Below, in pieces: positions 35,861 through 45,313 of a stretch of 64,000 nucleotides of DNA. The stretch's first letter is position 1, and each line of letters starts with the position of its first letter. Source of the stretch: Lachnospiraceae bacterium (lineage in GTDB: Bacteria; Bacillota_A; Clostridia; Lachnospirales; Lachnospiraceae); assembly GCA_017416505.1 (NCBI GenBank), contig JAFQCI010000025.1, positions 1-64,000 on the forward strand, written 5' to 3'. The notes under the pieces are model-generated. The model searched no databases, was not told the DNA's origin, and saw only the letters and a program-made list of their open reading frames with translations. The position numbers and the translations under genes are program-made.

Positions 35861-35950
35861 ATTTTGACGAAAAATACTTTTATTACAGCGGATAAAGGCA
35901 GCAGTGATGGTTTGCGAGTCTGTCTTAAGGATAGAAAGGAAAGAATAAAG

Positions 35951-36226
35951 GTGAATGTTAAAATAATTATTTTTTATCTTTTGGTTATAAATTTGATTTC
36001 ATTTCTGATGTATGGAATGGATAAGAAGAAGGCCAGAAAGAAAGAATACCGGATACCGGAAAAAACATTATTGCTGGTGGGTGCTATTGGGGGAAGTATT
36101 GGTGCTATGGCAGGAATGAAGGTATTCCATCATAAAACCAAACATAAAAAGTTTGTTCTTGGTATTCCTTTGATGTTCGTCTTCCAATGTTTCGTTCTAT
36201 GGTGGTTGTGGAAAAGTATGGCTTGA
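35951..36226 (+). CDS. DUF1294 family membrane protein
   Basis: 91 aa, small. The first helix (IIIFYLLVINLISFLMYG) is followed by the family signature DKKKARKKEYRIPEKTLL and GGSIGAMAGMKVFHHKTKHKKF, then a second helix (FVLGIPLMFVFQCFVLWWLW). Function of the family is unknown. GTG 35951 is preceded by a purine-rich AAAGG. The stop codon overlaps the -35 box of the yicC promoter. Confidence 0.87.
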   Translation: MNVKIIIFYLLVINLISFLMYGMDKKKARKKEYRIPEKTLLLVGAIGGSIGAMAGMKVFHHKTKHKKFVLGIPLMFVFQCFVLWWLWKSMA

Positions 36227-36252
36227 CGAGTATAGAGGAAAAGTATTATAAT
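36223..36252 (+). promoter_or_regulatory. Promoter of the yicC-gmk-priA run
   Basis: TTGACG (36223-36228) and TATAAT (36247-36252) are 18 bases apart. This is the only strong promoter seen before the long housekeeping run that starts at 36333. Confidence 0.78.
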
Positions 36253-36332
36253 AGAATGAATTGTGGGAATACAAAGTGCGGAGCAATTTGTAGGTATCAT
36301 GAAGTCAAAAATTTTGGATAGTAGGTGATAAA

Positions 36333-37211
36333 GTGATTCGAAGTATGACTGGATTTGGTCGAAGCGAAATCGCAACAGAACAAAGAAAAATTATTATCGA
36401 AATGAAGGCTGTGAATCACAGATATAGTGATATTAATATTAAAATGCCTAAGAAATTAAGTATTTTTGAAGCTCTAATGAGAAGTCAATTGAAGCAGCAG
36501 GTGCAAAGAGGTAAAATTGATATTTTTGTTACCTATGAGGATTACACAGAGCAGAATGTGACCTTGAAATACAATGAAGAACTGGCTGCAGAATATATGA
36601 AATATTTAAAACAGATGGGAGATACCTTCCAACTGGATAAAGATGTTAAGATATCTTCTCTGGCTAAGATGCCGGATGTCTTTACCTTAGAAGAAAGTAA
36701 TATTGATGAGGAAGAAATTCAAAAACAGTTAGAAGAAGCATTCGGACTTGCGATTAAGGATTTCATAATCACCAGGGAAAAAGAAGGAGAACATTTAAAG
36801 CAGGACCTTTTGAAGAAATTAGAAGGAATGCTGGAAAGTGTATGTTATATAGAAGAACGTTCGCCGGTATTGATTCAGAATTATAGAGAAAAATTAGAGG
36901 CGAAGGTAAAAGAACTGTTAGGAAATTCAAATTTTGATGAAGGCAGAATCATGACAGAAGTGGTACTGTATGCAGATAAAATTTGTGTGGATGAAGAGAT
37001 AGTAAGACTTAAGAGTCACATTACCAATATGATTCAGTTGTTAAACGAAGGTGGTTTTATCGGAAGAAAACTTGACTTTATCGCACAGGAAATGAACCGT
37101 GAGGCGAATACCATTTTATCTAAGATGAATGATATCAGTATCGTAAACAAAGCCATTGATTTAAAGACGGACATTGAAAAAGTAAGGGAACAGATTCAAA
37201 ACATTGAATAG
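36333..37211 (+). CDS. yicC: YicC family endoribonuclease
   Basis: 292 aa. N-terminal MIRSMTGFGRSE and KAVNHRYSDINIKMPK, and C-terminal GGFIGRKLDFIAQEMNREANTI, are YicC/YloC signatures. E. coli YicC cleaves RNA including the small RNA RyhB; Bacillus YloC is an endoribonuclease. Starts at GTG 36333. Head of the same gene order as Bacillus yloC-remA-gmk-rpoZ. Confidence 0.95.
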   Translation: MIRSMTGFGRSEIATEQRKIIIEMKAVNHRYSDINIKMPKKLSIFEALMRSQLKQQVQRGKIDIFVTYEDYTEQNVTLKYNEELAAEYMKYLKQMGDTFQLDKDVKISSLAKMPDVFTLEESNIDEEEIQKQLEEAFGLAIKDFIITREKEGEHLKQDLLKKLEGMLESVCYIEERSPVLIQNYREKLEAKVKELLGNSNFDEGRIMTEVVLYADKICVDEEIVRLKSHITNMIQLLNEGGFIGRKLDFIAQEMNREANTILSKMNDISIVNKAIDLKTDIEKVREQIQNIE

Positions 37212-37222
37212 GAGTGCATAAA

Positions 37223-37477
37223 GTGTCACAAATGATTAACATCGGTTATGGTAATTTTATGAATGCCGAAAAAGTAGTGGCTGTGGTGTCTAATGACGCG
37301 GCTCCGGTGAAACGCATGATTCAAATTGCGAAGGAGCAGGATAGAATTATTGATGCCACCCATGGAAAGAAGACAAAATCGGTTATTGTTACAGAGAGTC
37401 ATCATATTGTACTTTCTGCCCTATTACCAGAAACATTACAAAGTCGTTTTGAACATAATAAAAACGGATTACAGTGA
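37223..37477 (+). CDS. remA: RemA-like DNA-binding regulator (DUF370)
   Basis: 84 aa. MINIGYGNFMNAEKVVAVVS, APVKRMI, DATHGKKTKSVIVT and HHIVLSALLPET match RemA, which assembles rings on DNA and activates matrix and osmoprotection genes in Bacillus. GTG 37223 is eight bases after AGGAG; another GTG at 37214 overlaps that site. ATG 37232 is also possible. Confidence 0.88.
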   Translation: MSQMINIGYGNFMNAEKVVAVVSNDAAPVKRMIQIAKEQDRIIDATHGKKTKSVIVTESHHIVLSALLPETLQSRFEHNKNGLQ

Positions 37478-37557
37478 TATTATGTTTATAATTTAAAACC
37501 GGCGTGAAGAACTTAAGAATGTTGAAATACGTTCTCGGAATGGAGGATTTATATAAT

Positions 37558-38184
37558 ATGGAAAAAGGATTGTTGGTTGTTATTTCCGGATTTTCCGGTT
37601 CAGGCAAGGGAACCATTGTAAAGCAATTAGTAGAAAAATATGGTTACAGCTTATCAATTTCTGCAACTACCAGAGCCCCAAGAGAAGGCGAGGTAGACGG
37701 AAGAGAATATTACTTTAAAACAGTAGATGAGTTTAGAAGTCTAATTGATTATAATGGATTTATTGAGTGGGCACAGTATGTAGACAATTATTACGGAACT
37801 CCAAGAAAATTCGTGGAAAAAGAAATGGAAGCAGGAAATGACGTAATTTTGGAAATTGAAGTGCAGGGTGCTTTGGCAGTAAAAGAGCAATATCCAAATG
37901 CGGTATTATTATTTATTGCACCTCCAAGTGCTGAGGAGTTAAAGAACCGTTTGGTAGGAAGAGGAACAGAAGATTTGAAAACGATTCAAAAAAGACTGAG
38001 TCGTGCAGTAGAAGAATCTGAAAGCATGGATAATTATGAGTATATTGTAATCAATGATGATTTAGAGCAGTGTGTGCAGGATGTACATTCTATTATCGTC
38101 GGAGAACACAGTAAAACAAATAATAAATTAGGATTTATGGAACAAATTAAAAAAGAATTGGTTTTATTTAAGAAAGGAGAATAA
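37558..38184 (+). CDS. gmk: Guanylate kinase
   Basis: 208 aa. P-loop SGFSGSGKGT (residues about 10-19), the GMP-binding TTRAPREGEVDGREYYF, and the lid region LLFIAPPSAEELKNRL are present. Phosphorylates GMP to GDP. ATG 37558 is behind GGAGG, and the longer frame upstream lacks a binding site and the family start. Confidence 0.96.
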   Translation: MEKGLLVVISGFSGSGKGTIVKQLVEKYGYSLSISATTRAPREGEVDGREYYFKTVDEFRSLIDYNGFIEWAQYVDNYYGTPRKFVEKEMEAGNDVILEIEVQGALAVKEQYPNAVLLFIAPPSAEELKNRLVGRGTEDLKTIQKRLSRAVEESESMDNYEYIVINDDLEQCVQDVHSIIVGEHSKTNNKLGFMEQIKKELVLFKKGE

Positions 38185-38187
38185 GAT

Positions 38188-38430
38188 ATGTTACACCCAT
38201 CTTATACAGATTTAATGGACGTAGTAAATAGTGAGGTTGAACCAGGAGAACAACCGGTGGTTCAAAGCCGTTATTCTATCGTAATTGCAACTTCAAAACG
38301 AGCAAGACAAATCATTGCTGGAGAAGAACCATTGGTAAGAGATAAAGGTCAAAAACCTCTTTCCATAGCAGTAGAGGAATTATACAAAGCAAAGGTTAAG
38401 ATTGTATCAGAAGAAGAACAGGATAAGTAA
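38188..38430 (+). CDS. rpoZ: RNA polymerase omega subunit
   Basis: 80 aa. LHPSYTDLMDVVNSEV, RYSIVIATSKRARQI, and KPLSIAVEELYKAKVKI are omega features; the protein helps fold and retain beta-prime. AGGAG precedes ATG 38188, three bases after gmk. Confidence 0.93.
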   Translation: MLHPSYTDLMDVVNSEVEPGEQPVVQSRYSIVIATSKRARQIIAGEEPLVRDKGQKPLSIAVEELYKAKVKIVSEEEQDK

Positions 38431-38448
38431 GAGAGCGAGTTTGATTAC

Positions 38449-40686
38449 ATGAAGCTATATGCCGACGTTATCATCGATATATCACATGAAGCAATAGACA
38501 GGGTATTTCAATATGAGGTACCCCTGTTTTTGTGTGATGAAATAAAAGTAGGAGTTCAGGTGTTGGTTCCCTTTGGTATAGGGAATCATCAAAGGAAAGG
38601 GTATGTCATTGAACTTAAAAGGACTCCGGATTATGACATTACGAAAATCAAATCTCTGACTGATATCGTGTCAAAAAGCGTGCCAATCGAAGGAAAAATG
38701 ATTCAGTTGGCAGACTTTTTGAAACGACAGTATGGTTCTACCATGATAAATGCTTTAAAAACGGTGGTTATGATTCCTGACAGGGTGATGGATAAAGAGC
38801 AAAAGTTCTATTCCCTTGCCATTACGAAAGAAGAGGCAGGTTTAAAAAAGGATGCTTATGATAAAACGGTAAAATTTAAAAACCGGGGAAAGGTTCTTGA
38901 ACTTTTGATGGAGCAGGAGTCTATAACCAGAGAAGATGCGAAAAAAGCAGGAATTTCAGATACGATTTTAAAGAATCTTGAAAAGGAAGGAATTCTAAAA
39001 ATCAGTAGCAAAAGGCAATACCGGAATCCTTTGATGTTAAAGAAGGAAGAAACTGAGGTAGTAAATTTAAATGAGGAACAACAGGCGGCTTTTGATGTGT
39101 TTTTTAAGGATTTCGAGAATCAAAGATATTTGACCTACCTTTTATATGGAATTACCGGAAGCGGAAAAACCCAGGTATATCTTGCTATGATTGAGGAAGT
39201 GGTAAAGAGGGGAAGACAGGCAATTTTACTGATTCCTGAAATTTCACTTACCTTCCAGAATATCAGCAGATTTCAAAAACGTTTTGGCGAGCGGGTTACG
39301 ATTATTCATTCGAAATTATCAAAGGGTGAAAAATATGACCAGTTCGAACGGGCGAAACGAGGCGAGGTAGATGTGGTAATCGGTCCAAGGTCGGCTTTAT
39401 TTGCGCCCTTTGAAAATCTTGGGCTTATCATTATAGATGAAGAACACGAAAACAGCTATAAAAGTGATAATCCGCCGAAATATCATGCAAGAGAGGTGGC
39501 AATCGAAAGGGCAAGAATATGCGGTGCCAGTGTGGTGTTAGGTTCAGCCACTCCCTCTATTGAAAGCTATACGAAAGCCAGATTAGGTAAGTATAAGCTT
39601 TTAACTTTAAAGAAAAGAGCCACCAAGGGACAGCTTGCAGAAGTTTCAGTGGTGGATTTAAGGGAAGAATTAAAAGAAGGGAATCGTTCCATTTTTAGCC
39701 GGGAATTAAAAGAACGGATGCAGGAATGTCTGGCAGCGAAAAAACAGATGATGTTGTTTTTAAACCGGAGAGGATATGCAGGCTTTGTTTCTTGTAGAAG
39801 CTGCGGGCAGGTTATAAAATGTCCCCACTGTGATATTTCTTTGACCTATCATAAAGATGGAAATTTACACTGCCATTATTGTGGCTTTTGGCAGCCTTAT
39901 CATAAAAAATGTTCCCAATGTGGTTCTGCTTATATTGGAACTTTCGGCATTGGAACACAAAAGGTAGAAGAGGCGATTTATCGGGAATTTCCAGGGGTAA
40001 GAGTACTTCGAATGGATTTTGATACAACCAAGGGGAAAAATTCCCACCAGGAAATTTTGCAGAAATTTTCTGAAGGTCAGGCGGATATATTATTAGGAAC
40101 CCAAATGATTGTAAAAGGGCATGATTTTCCTAATGTTACCTTGGTAGGCATTATCGCTGCAGACCTGACTTTGGCATTTCAGGATTACCGAAGCAATGAA
40201 GTGACTTTTTCCTTGCTGACCCAAGCGGCAGGAAGGGCAGGCAGAGGAGAAGAAAAAGGTCATGTTGTAATTCAGACTTATCAGCCGGAACATTACAGCA
40301 TCATGGCAGCAGCCAGACAAGATTATAACGGATTTTATGAATTAGAATATACTTATCGGCAGTTACTTAAATATCCACCAGTATATCAAATGTTGGTTAT
40401 TTTGATTACCGGAAAAGAGGAAAATGTTACTTATGACCTTGCAGGGGATTTAGTAAAGGATGTAAAAGGGGCATTTGGTAACATGAAAGAACTACAGATA
40501 TTAGGCCCTAATAAGGCTGGTGTTTCTAAGATTAATGATATTTACCGGTATGTCATATATTTAAAACATATGGATTATGATATTCTGGTTCAGATAAAAG
40601 ATGAGTTGGAACAAAAAATAAAGAACAAACAATTAAAGAAAGACATTTATGTTTCTTTTGATTTTAATCCAATGCACACATATTAG
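38449..40686 (+). CDS. priA: Primosomal protein N' (PriA helicase)
   Basis: 745 aa. N-terminal 3'-DNA-binding domain (YADVIIDISHEAIDRVFQY), Walker A GITGSGKT (about 232-239), DEEH box (about 330), and the zinc-binding cysteine clusters CRSCG/CPHC/CHYCG/CSQCG (about 449-490) between the helicase lobes. Motif VI-like TQAAGRAGR is present. Restarts replication at stalled forks. No truncation. Confidence 0.96.
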   Translation: MKLYADVIIDISHEAIDRVFQYEVPLFLCDEIKVGVQVLVPFGIGNHQRKGYVIELKRTPDYDITKIKSLTDIVSKSVPIEGKMIQLADFLKRQYGSTMINALKTVVMIPDRVMDKEQKFYSLAITKEEAGLKKDAYDKTVKFKNRGKVLELLMEQESITREDAKKAGISDTILKNLEKEGILKISSKRQYRNPLMLKKEETEVVNLNEEQQAAFDVFFKDFENQRYLTYLLYGITGSGKTQVYLAMIEEVVKRGRQAILLIPEISLTFQNISRFQKRFGERVTIIHSKLSKGEKYDQFERAKRGEVDVVIGPRSALFAPFENLGLIIIDEEHENSYKSDNPPKYHAREVAIERARICGASVVLGSATPSIESYTKARLGKYKLLTLKKRATKGQLAEVSVVDLREELKEGNRSIFSRELKERMQECLAAKKQMMLFLNRRGYAGFVSCRSCGQVIKCPHCDISLTYHKDGNLHCHYCGFWQPYHKKCSQCGSAYIGTFGIGTQKVEEAIYREFPGVRVLRMDFDTTKGKNSHQEILQKFSEGQADILLGTQMIVKGHDFPNVTLVGIIAADLTLAFQDYRSNEVTFSLLTQAAGRAGRGEEKGHVVIQTYQPEHYSIMAAARQDYNGFYELEYTYRQLLKYPPVYQMLVILITGKEENVTYDLAGDLVKDVKGAFGNMKELQILGPNKAGVSKINDIYRYVIYLKHMDYDILVQIKDELEQKIKNKQLKKDIYVSFDFNPMHTY

Positions 40687-40698
40687 GAGGAAAAAAAG

Positions 40699-41175
40699 AT
40701 GGCAATACGTAATATTAGAATCGATGGAGATGATATTTTAAGAAAGAAATGCAGACCAGTGGAAGCAATGACTCCAAAGATTCAGGAATTAATTGATGAT
40801 ATGTTAGAAACTATGTATGAAGCAGACGGAGTAGGTCTTGCAGCACCTCAGGTTGGAATTTTAAGAAGATTGGTAGTCATTGATGTGGGAGAAGGTCCAT
40901 TGGTATTAATCAATCCTGAAATCATAGAAAAGAGTGGAGAACAGACCGGAATGGAAGGCTGTTTGAGTTTGCCGGGAAAAGCTGGTGAAGTTACCAGACC
41001 AAATCATGTGGTTTGTAAAGCATTCAATGAGGATATGGAAGAAATTATAGTAGAAGGGGAAGAACTATTAGCTAGAGCCATTTGTCATGAATTAGATCAT
41101 TTGGATGGTATTTTATATAAAGATTTGGCGAAAAAGGGATTAGTGGATGTAGAAGCAGAGGATGAGGAAGAGTAG
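40699..41175 (+). CDS. def: Peptide deformylase
   Basis: 158 aa. The three metal-site motifs are [18 protein letters not shown] and HELDHLDG. Removes the formyl group from nascent proteins; it is followed by fmt, which adds the formyl group to Met-tRNA. AGGAGG precedes ATG 40699. The C-terminus is acidic (EAEDEEE). Confidence 0.97.
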   Translation: MAIRNIRIDGDDILRKKCRPVEAMTPKIQELIDDMLETMYEADGVGLAAPQVGILRRLVVIDVGEGPLVLINPEIIEKSGEQTGMEGCLSLPGKAGEVTRPNHVVCKAFNEDMEEIIVEGEELLARAICHELDHLDGILYKDLAKKGLVDVEAEDEEE

Positions 41176-41193
41176 AAAGGAATACGATATTTT

Positions 41194-42126
41194 ATGAAAA
41201 TTGTATTTATGGGAACACCGGATTTTGCGGTAGAAACATTAAATGAAATAGTAAATGCTGGACATGAAGTTGCTTTAGTAGTAACTCAGCCGGATAAACC
41301 AAAGGGAAGAGGAAATAAGATGCAGTTTCCTCCAGTAAAAGAACGGGCATTGGAATTAGGACTTTCAGTAGAACAGCCTGTAAAGGTAAAAGAAGAAAGT
41401 TTTATTCAAAAATTAGAAGAAATTGCTCCGGATATTATTGTGGTAGTAGCGTTTGGACAGCTATTAACAGAGCGTATTTTAAATCTTCCAAAGTATGGAT
41501 GTGTTAATGTTCATGCTTCTTTATTACCACGTTTAAGAGGGGCAGCGCCAATTCAGTGGTCGGTAATTGATGGCGATAAAGAAAGCGGCGTTACGATTCA
41601 GTTTATGGAAAAAGGATTGGATACCGGTGATGTAATTGCAAAGACGACACTTACCTTAGATGAAAAGGAAACTGGAGGAAGTCTTTATGATAAATTGATG
41701 TATGCCGGTGCAAAATTACTTGTAGAAACACTTCCGAGAATAGAACAAGGTGCTGTGGTAAGAGAAAAACAGGACGATTCGAAAAGTACCTATGCAAAAA
41801 GGCTGGATAAAAAGCTGGGAAAACTGGATTTTACAACTCAAACCGCCGAAGAAATGGAAAGACTTATTCGAGGACTAAATCCTTGGCCAAGTGCATATAT
41901 AAGTCTTGATGGAAAGACATTAAAAATCTGGTCAGCAGATGTAATAAAAGAAGAACTTCCGGGAGAAGTAGGAACTGTAGTAAAGGTAGAAAAGGATGGA
42001 TTTTATATTAAGACAAAAGAGGGCTGTCTTAATGTGAAAGAACTTCAGTTAGAAGGCAAAAAGAGAATGGATACAAAATCATTTTTACTTGGATATGAGA
42101 TAAAACCAGGTACTCCATTAGGATAG
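41194..42126 (+). CDS. fmt: Methionyl-tRNA formyltransferase
   Basis: 310 aa. MKIVFMGTPDFAVETL, the folate site HASLLPRLRGAAPIQWSVIDG, and the C-terminal OB-fold domain (LNPWPSAYI) are diagnostic. Formylates initiator Met-tRNA from 10-formyl-THF. Directly after def. Confidence 0.97.
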   Translation: MKIVFMGTPDFAVETLNEIVNAGHEVALVVTQPDKPKGRGNKMQFPPVKERALELGLSVEQPVKVKEESFIQKLEEIAPDIIVVVAFGQLLTERILNLPKYGCVNVHASLLPRLRGAAPIQWSVIDGDKESGVTIQFMEKGLDTGDVIAKTTLTLDEKETGGSLYDKLMYAGAKLLVETLPRIEQGAVVREKQDDSKSTYAKRLDKKLGKLDFTTQTAEEMERLIRGLNPWPSAYISLDGKTLKIWSADVIKEELPGEVGTVVKVEKDGFYIKTKEGCLNVKELQLEGKKRMDTKSFLLGYEIKPGTPLG

Positions 42127-42138
42127 AAAGGAACTGTC

Positions 42139-43488
42139 ATGACTCAGATAAATCCCAGAGAATTAGTGGTTGAAATTTTGCTGAAAATTGAAAAAGAGGA
42201 TATGTTCGCCAATGAAGTGATTGGGAATGTATTAAAAATGAATCAGTTTATTCCGAAGCAAACCAGAGCATTTATTAATAAAGTGGCAGAGGGTACCATT
42301 GAACATCAGATACAACTGGACTATATCATCAATCAGTTTTCAAAAACAAAGATAAATAAATGTAAACCTTTGATAAGGGTTCTTTTGAGAATGTCAGTAT
42401 ATCAGATGATGTTTTTAGACCGGGTTCCCCACAGTGCGATTTGTGATGAAGCGGTTAAAATTGCCAGAAAAAAGGGATTTCATAACCTGACTGGTTTTGT
42501 AAACGGGGTATTAAGAAATATATCCAGAAATAAGGATAAGATTTCTTATCCAAAGGAAGAGGATGGAAAGGTTTTGGCATGGTCGATTTGCTATTCTATG
42601 CCGGAATGGATTGTGGAGAAATTCATCACAGATTTTGGAGAGGAAAATGCGAAGAAAATCTTAGAGGCCTCCGTAAAAGAAAGAGATACCTGCATTCGGG
42701 TAAATACCAGCAAACTTTCAAAAGAAGAATGTATAAAAAAACTAGAAAAAGAAGAGGTTTTAGTGAAAACTGGTTTTTATGCAAAAGATGCTCTGCGAAT
42801 CGAAGAGTATGATTATTTATCCGGGCTTACTTCTTTTCAGGAAGGTGATTTTAATGTGCAGGATGAAAGTTCCCAGCTACTAGGGGAAATCGCAGACATA
42901 AAAAAAGACTTTTTGGTTATGGATGTTTGCAGTGCTCCAGGTGGAAAAACCTTACACGCTGCCAATGAACTAAAAGGAAGCGGACTGGTCATTGCAAGAG
43001 ATTTAACAGAAAAGAAAACAGAACTGATTCTTGAAAACGTAGAAAGAATGGGATACCAAAATGTAAAGGTAGAAGTATTTGATGCTTTGCATTTTGATGA
43101 AAGTATGAAAGAAAAAGCAGATTTGGTTATTGCAGATTTACCATGTTCCGGACTTGGCATTCTGGGGAGAAAAAAAGACATTAAATATAGTATTACCAAA
43201 GAACAGCTTTTGGAACTTGCAGATATGCAAAGAAGAATGTTAGAAGTCATCAGTGGATATGTGAAAAAAGGCGGTACTCTTATTTTTAGTACTTGTACCA
43301 TTAATCCAGATGAAAATATGGGGAATTATCGATATATATCAGAACATCTTTCTTTTAAAGCAGTGGATATTTCAGGACAGTTACCAGAGTCTTTAAAGTG
43401 TGAAACTGCCAAAGAAGGATACATTCAACTGTTACAAGGAATTCATCATTGTGACGGATTCTTTATTTCAAAGTTTCAGAAGATATAA
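42139..43488 (+). CDS. rsmB: 16S rRNA (cytosine-967-C5)-methyltransferase
   Basis: 449 aa. N-terminal NusB-like helical domain (residues about 1-135), then SAM methyltransferase with DVCSAPGGKTLHAA, catalytic cysteine in ADLPCSGLG, and a second conserved cysteine in FSTCTINPDEN. Twelve bases after fmt. Confidence 0.95.
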   Translation: MTQINPRELVVEILLKIEKEDMFANEVIGNVLKMNQFIPKQTRAFINKVAEGTIEHQIQLDYIINQFSKTKINKCKPLIRVLLRMSVYQMMFLDRVPHSAICDEAVKIARKKGFHNLTGFVNGVLRNISRNKDKISYPKEEDGKVLAWSICYSMPEWIVEKFITDFGEENAKKILEASVKERDTCIRVNTSKLSKEECIKKLEKEEVLVKTGFYAKDALRIEEYDYLSGLTSFQEGDFNVQDESSQLLGEIADIKKDFLVMDVCSAPGGKTLHAANELKGSGLVIARDLTEKKTELILENVERMGYQNVKVEVFDALHFDESMKEKADLVIADLPCSGLGILGRKKDIKYSITKEQLLELADMQRRMLEVISGYVKKGGTLIFSTCTINPDENMGNYRYISEHLSFKAVDISGQLPESLKCETAKEGYIQLLQGIHHCDGFFISKFQKI

Positions 43489-43499
43489 GGGGCGAAAAC

Positions 43500-44540
43500 G
43501 TGGATAAGATAGATATTAAATCAATGAATTTAGAAGAATTAGAAGAATTTTTAGTATCCATAGGAGAAAAGGCGTTTCGGGGAAAACAGATATTTCAATG
43601 GATACATCAAAAATATGTCCGTGGATTTGATGAAATGACGAATATTTCGAAAGATTTACGACAAAAGCTGGAAAGTGAAACCAGACTTTATGGTGTGAAA
43701 GAGGTTGAAAAATGGGTTTCTGCGATAGATGGAACCACAAAATACTTATTTGAACTGCAAGATGGACATATTATTGAAAGTGTATTAATGAAATATAAAC
43801 ATGGAAATTCTGTATGTATTTCTTCCCAGGTAGGGTGTAGAATGGGGTGTCGTTTCTGTGCTTCTACCTTAGATGGACTTACCAGAAATTTGATGCCATC
43901 AGAAATGTTAGACCAGATTTATGCCATTGAAAGAAGTACTGGGGAGCGGGTTTCAAATGTTGTGATTATGGGAACGGGAGAGCCGTTTGATAATTTTGAT
44001 AATGTAATGAAATTTATTGAATTAATGACTCATAAAGAAGGAAAAAATATAAGTCAAAGAGGTATTACAGTTTCTACCTGTGGATTGGTACCAAGAATCA
44101 AGGAGTTTGCGGAATTAGAAACAGCGGTGAATTTAGCAATTTCCTTACACGCTCCGAATGATGAAATGAGAAAAGAATTAATGCCAATTGCCAATCGTTA
44201 TTCTATAGCACAGATTATGGAAGCTTGTAAATTTTATATTAAGAAGACAAATCGGCGGGTTACGTTTGAATATAGTCTTGTAGCCAATGTAAATGATAAA
44301 AAAGAACATGCCCAGATGCTTTCAGAATTATTAAATGGGGTTTTGTGTCATGTTAATTTAATACCTGTGAATCCTATTGAAGAACGTGATTATCAGCAAT
44401 CTACGTTGAAATCAATACAAAATTTCAAAAATCTGCTTGAAAAAAATAGAATAAATGTTACTATAAGAAGGGAAATGGGCAGAGATATTCAGGCTGCCTG
44501 TGGACAGTTAAGGAAAAAATATAAAGCAAACCACAGTTAG
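43500..44540 (+). CDS. rlmN: 23S rRNA A2503 / tRNA A37 C2-methyltransferase (radical SAM)
   Basis: 346 aa. The radical-SAM cluster CRMGCRFC (about 113-120) and GEPFDNFDNV are present, and the family-specific catalytic cysteines lie in AACGQLRKK near the end and in STCGLVP. Starts at GTG 43500. Between rsmB and stp as in Bacillus. Confidence 0.96.
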   Translation: MDKIDIKSMNLEELEEFLVSIGEKAFRGKQIFQWIHQKYVRGFDEMTNISKDLRQKLESETRLYGVKEVEKWVSAIDGTTKYLFELQDGHIIESVLMKYKHGNSVCISSQVGCRMGCRFCASTLDGLTRNLMPSEMLDQIYAIERSTGERVSNVVIMGTGEPFDNFDNVMKFIELMTHKEGKNISQRGITVSTCGLVPRIKEFAELETAVNLAISLHAPNDEMRKELMPIANRYSIAQIMEACKFYIKKTNRRVTFEYSLVANVNDKKEHAQMLSELLNGVLCHVNLIPVNPIEERDYQQSTLKSIQNFKNLLEKNRINVTIRREMGRDIQAACGQLRKKYKANHS

Positions 44541-44550
44541 GAGGAAAGAT

Positions 44551-45279
44551 ATGAAGTCGTTTGGGAAGACAGACATTGGACGTAAGCGCAGTGTCAATCA
44601 AGATTATGTCTACTTTTCGGATACTCCAATAGGAAGACTTCCTAATTTATATGTAGTTGCAGATGGCATGGGCGGTCATAAGGCAGGCGATTACGCATCA
44701 CAGTTTGCTGTTTTAGGATTTCAGGAATATGTGAAGGCATTCAATAATTCAAATCCGATTACCTTAATCAGGGAAGCCATTCGTTTGGTGAATGAGGGTA
44801 TTATGGAGCAGGCGCAGGAAAAAGTGGAATTGCGTGGCATGGGTACTACCTTTGTATGTGCAGTTATTATGGATTCGACTATGTATGTAGCCAATATAGG
44901 AGATTCGAGGTTATATGTGTTACAAGAAGGGACAATGAAACAAATTACATTGGACCACTCTTTAGTAGAAGAGTTAATACGAACTGGAAAGTTAGAGAGA
45001 AATAAGGTTAGAAACCACCCAGAGAGAAATATTATTACCAAGGCATTAGGTGTGGAAGCTGAGGTGGAACCGGACTTTTTTGAGGTTAGTTTAGAGCCGG
45101 GGGCGAAAATTTTATTATGTTCGGACGGACTGACCAATATGGTGGAAAACGAAGAAATATATGAAATTATGCAGGAATATGAGAATGATATCGAAACAGC
45201 AGTAGATGTTTTGATTGAAAGGGCAAATTATTATGGCGGTACAGATAATATTGCTGCAGTAATCGTTGACTGTAGATAG
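44551..45279 (+). CDS. stp: Ser/Thr protein phosphatase, PP2C family
   Basis: 242 aa. Metal-binding motifs: KRSVNQDYV, VADGMGGHKAGDYAS, GMGTTFVCA, IGDSRLYV, LLCSDGLTNMV and GGTDNIAAVIV. Reverses phosphorylation by the PASTA kinase encoded next; they are regularly adjacent (prpC-prkC in Bacillus). No membrane segment. Confidence 0.95.
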   Translation: MKSFGKTDIGRKRSVNQDYVYFSDTPIGRLPNLYVVADGMGGHKAGDYASQFAVLGFQEYVKAFNNSNPITLIREAIRLVNEGIMEQAQEKVELRGMGTTFVCAVIMDSTMYVANIGDSRLYVLQEGTMKQITLDHSLVEELIRTGKLERNKVRNHPERNIITKALGVEAEVEPDFFEVSLEPGAKILLCSDGLTNMVENEEIYEIMQEYENDIETAVDVLIERANYYGGTDNIAAVIVDCR

Positions 45280-45313
45280 AATAATCCACAAAGGGATAGA
45301 TGGGAGCAATCAT

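Noticed and set aside
42837..43301. 154-codon antisense frame inside rsmB
   Set aside because: Shadow of the conserved methyltransferase domain.
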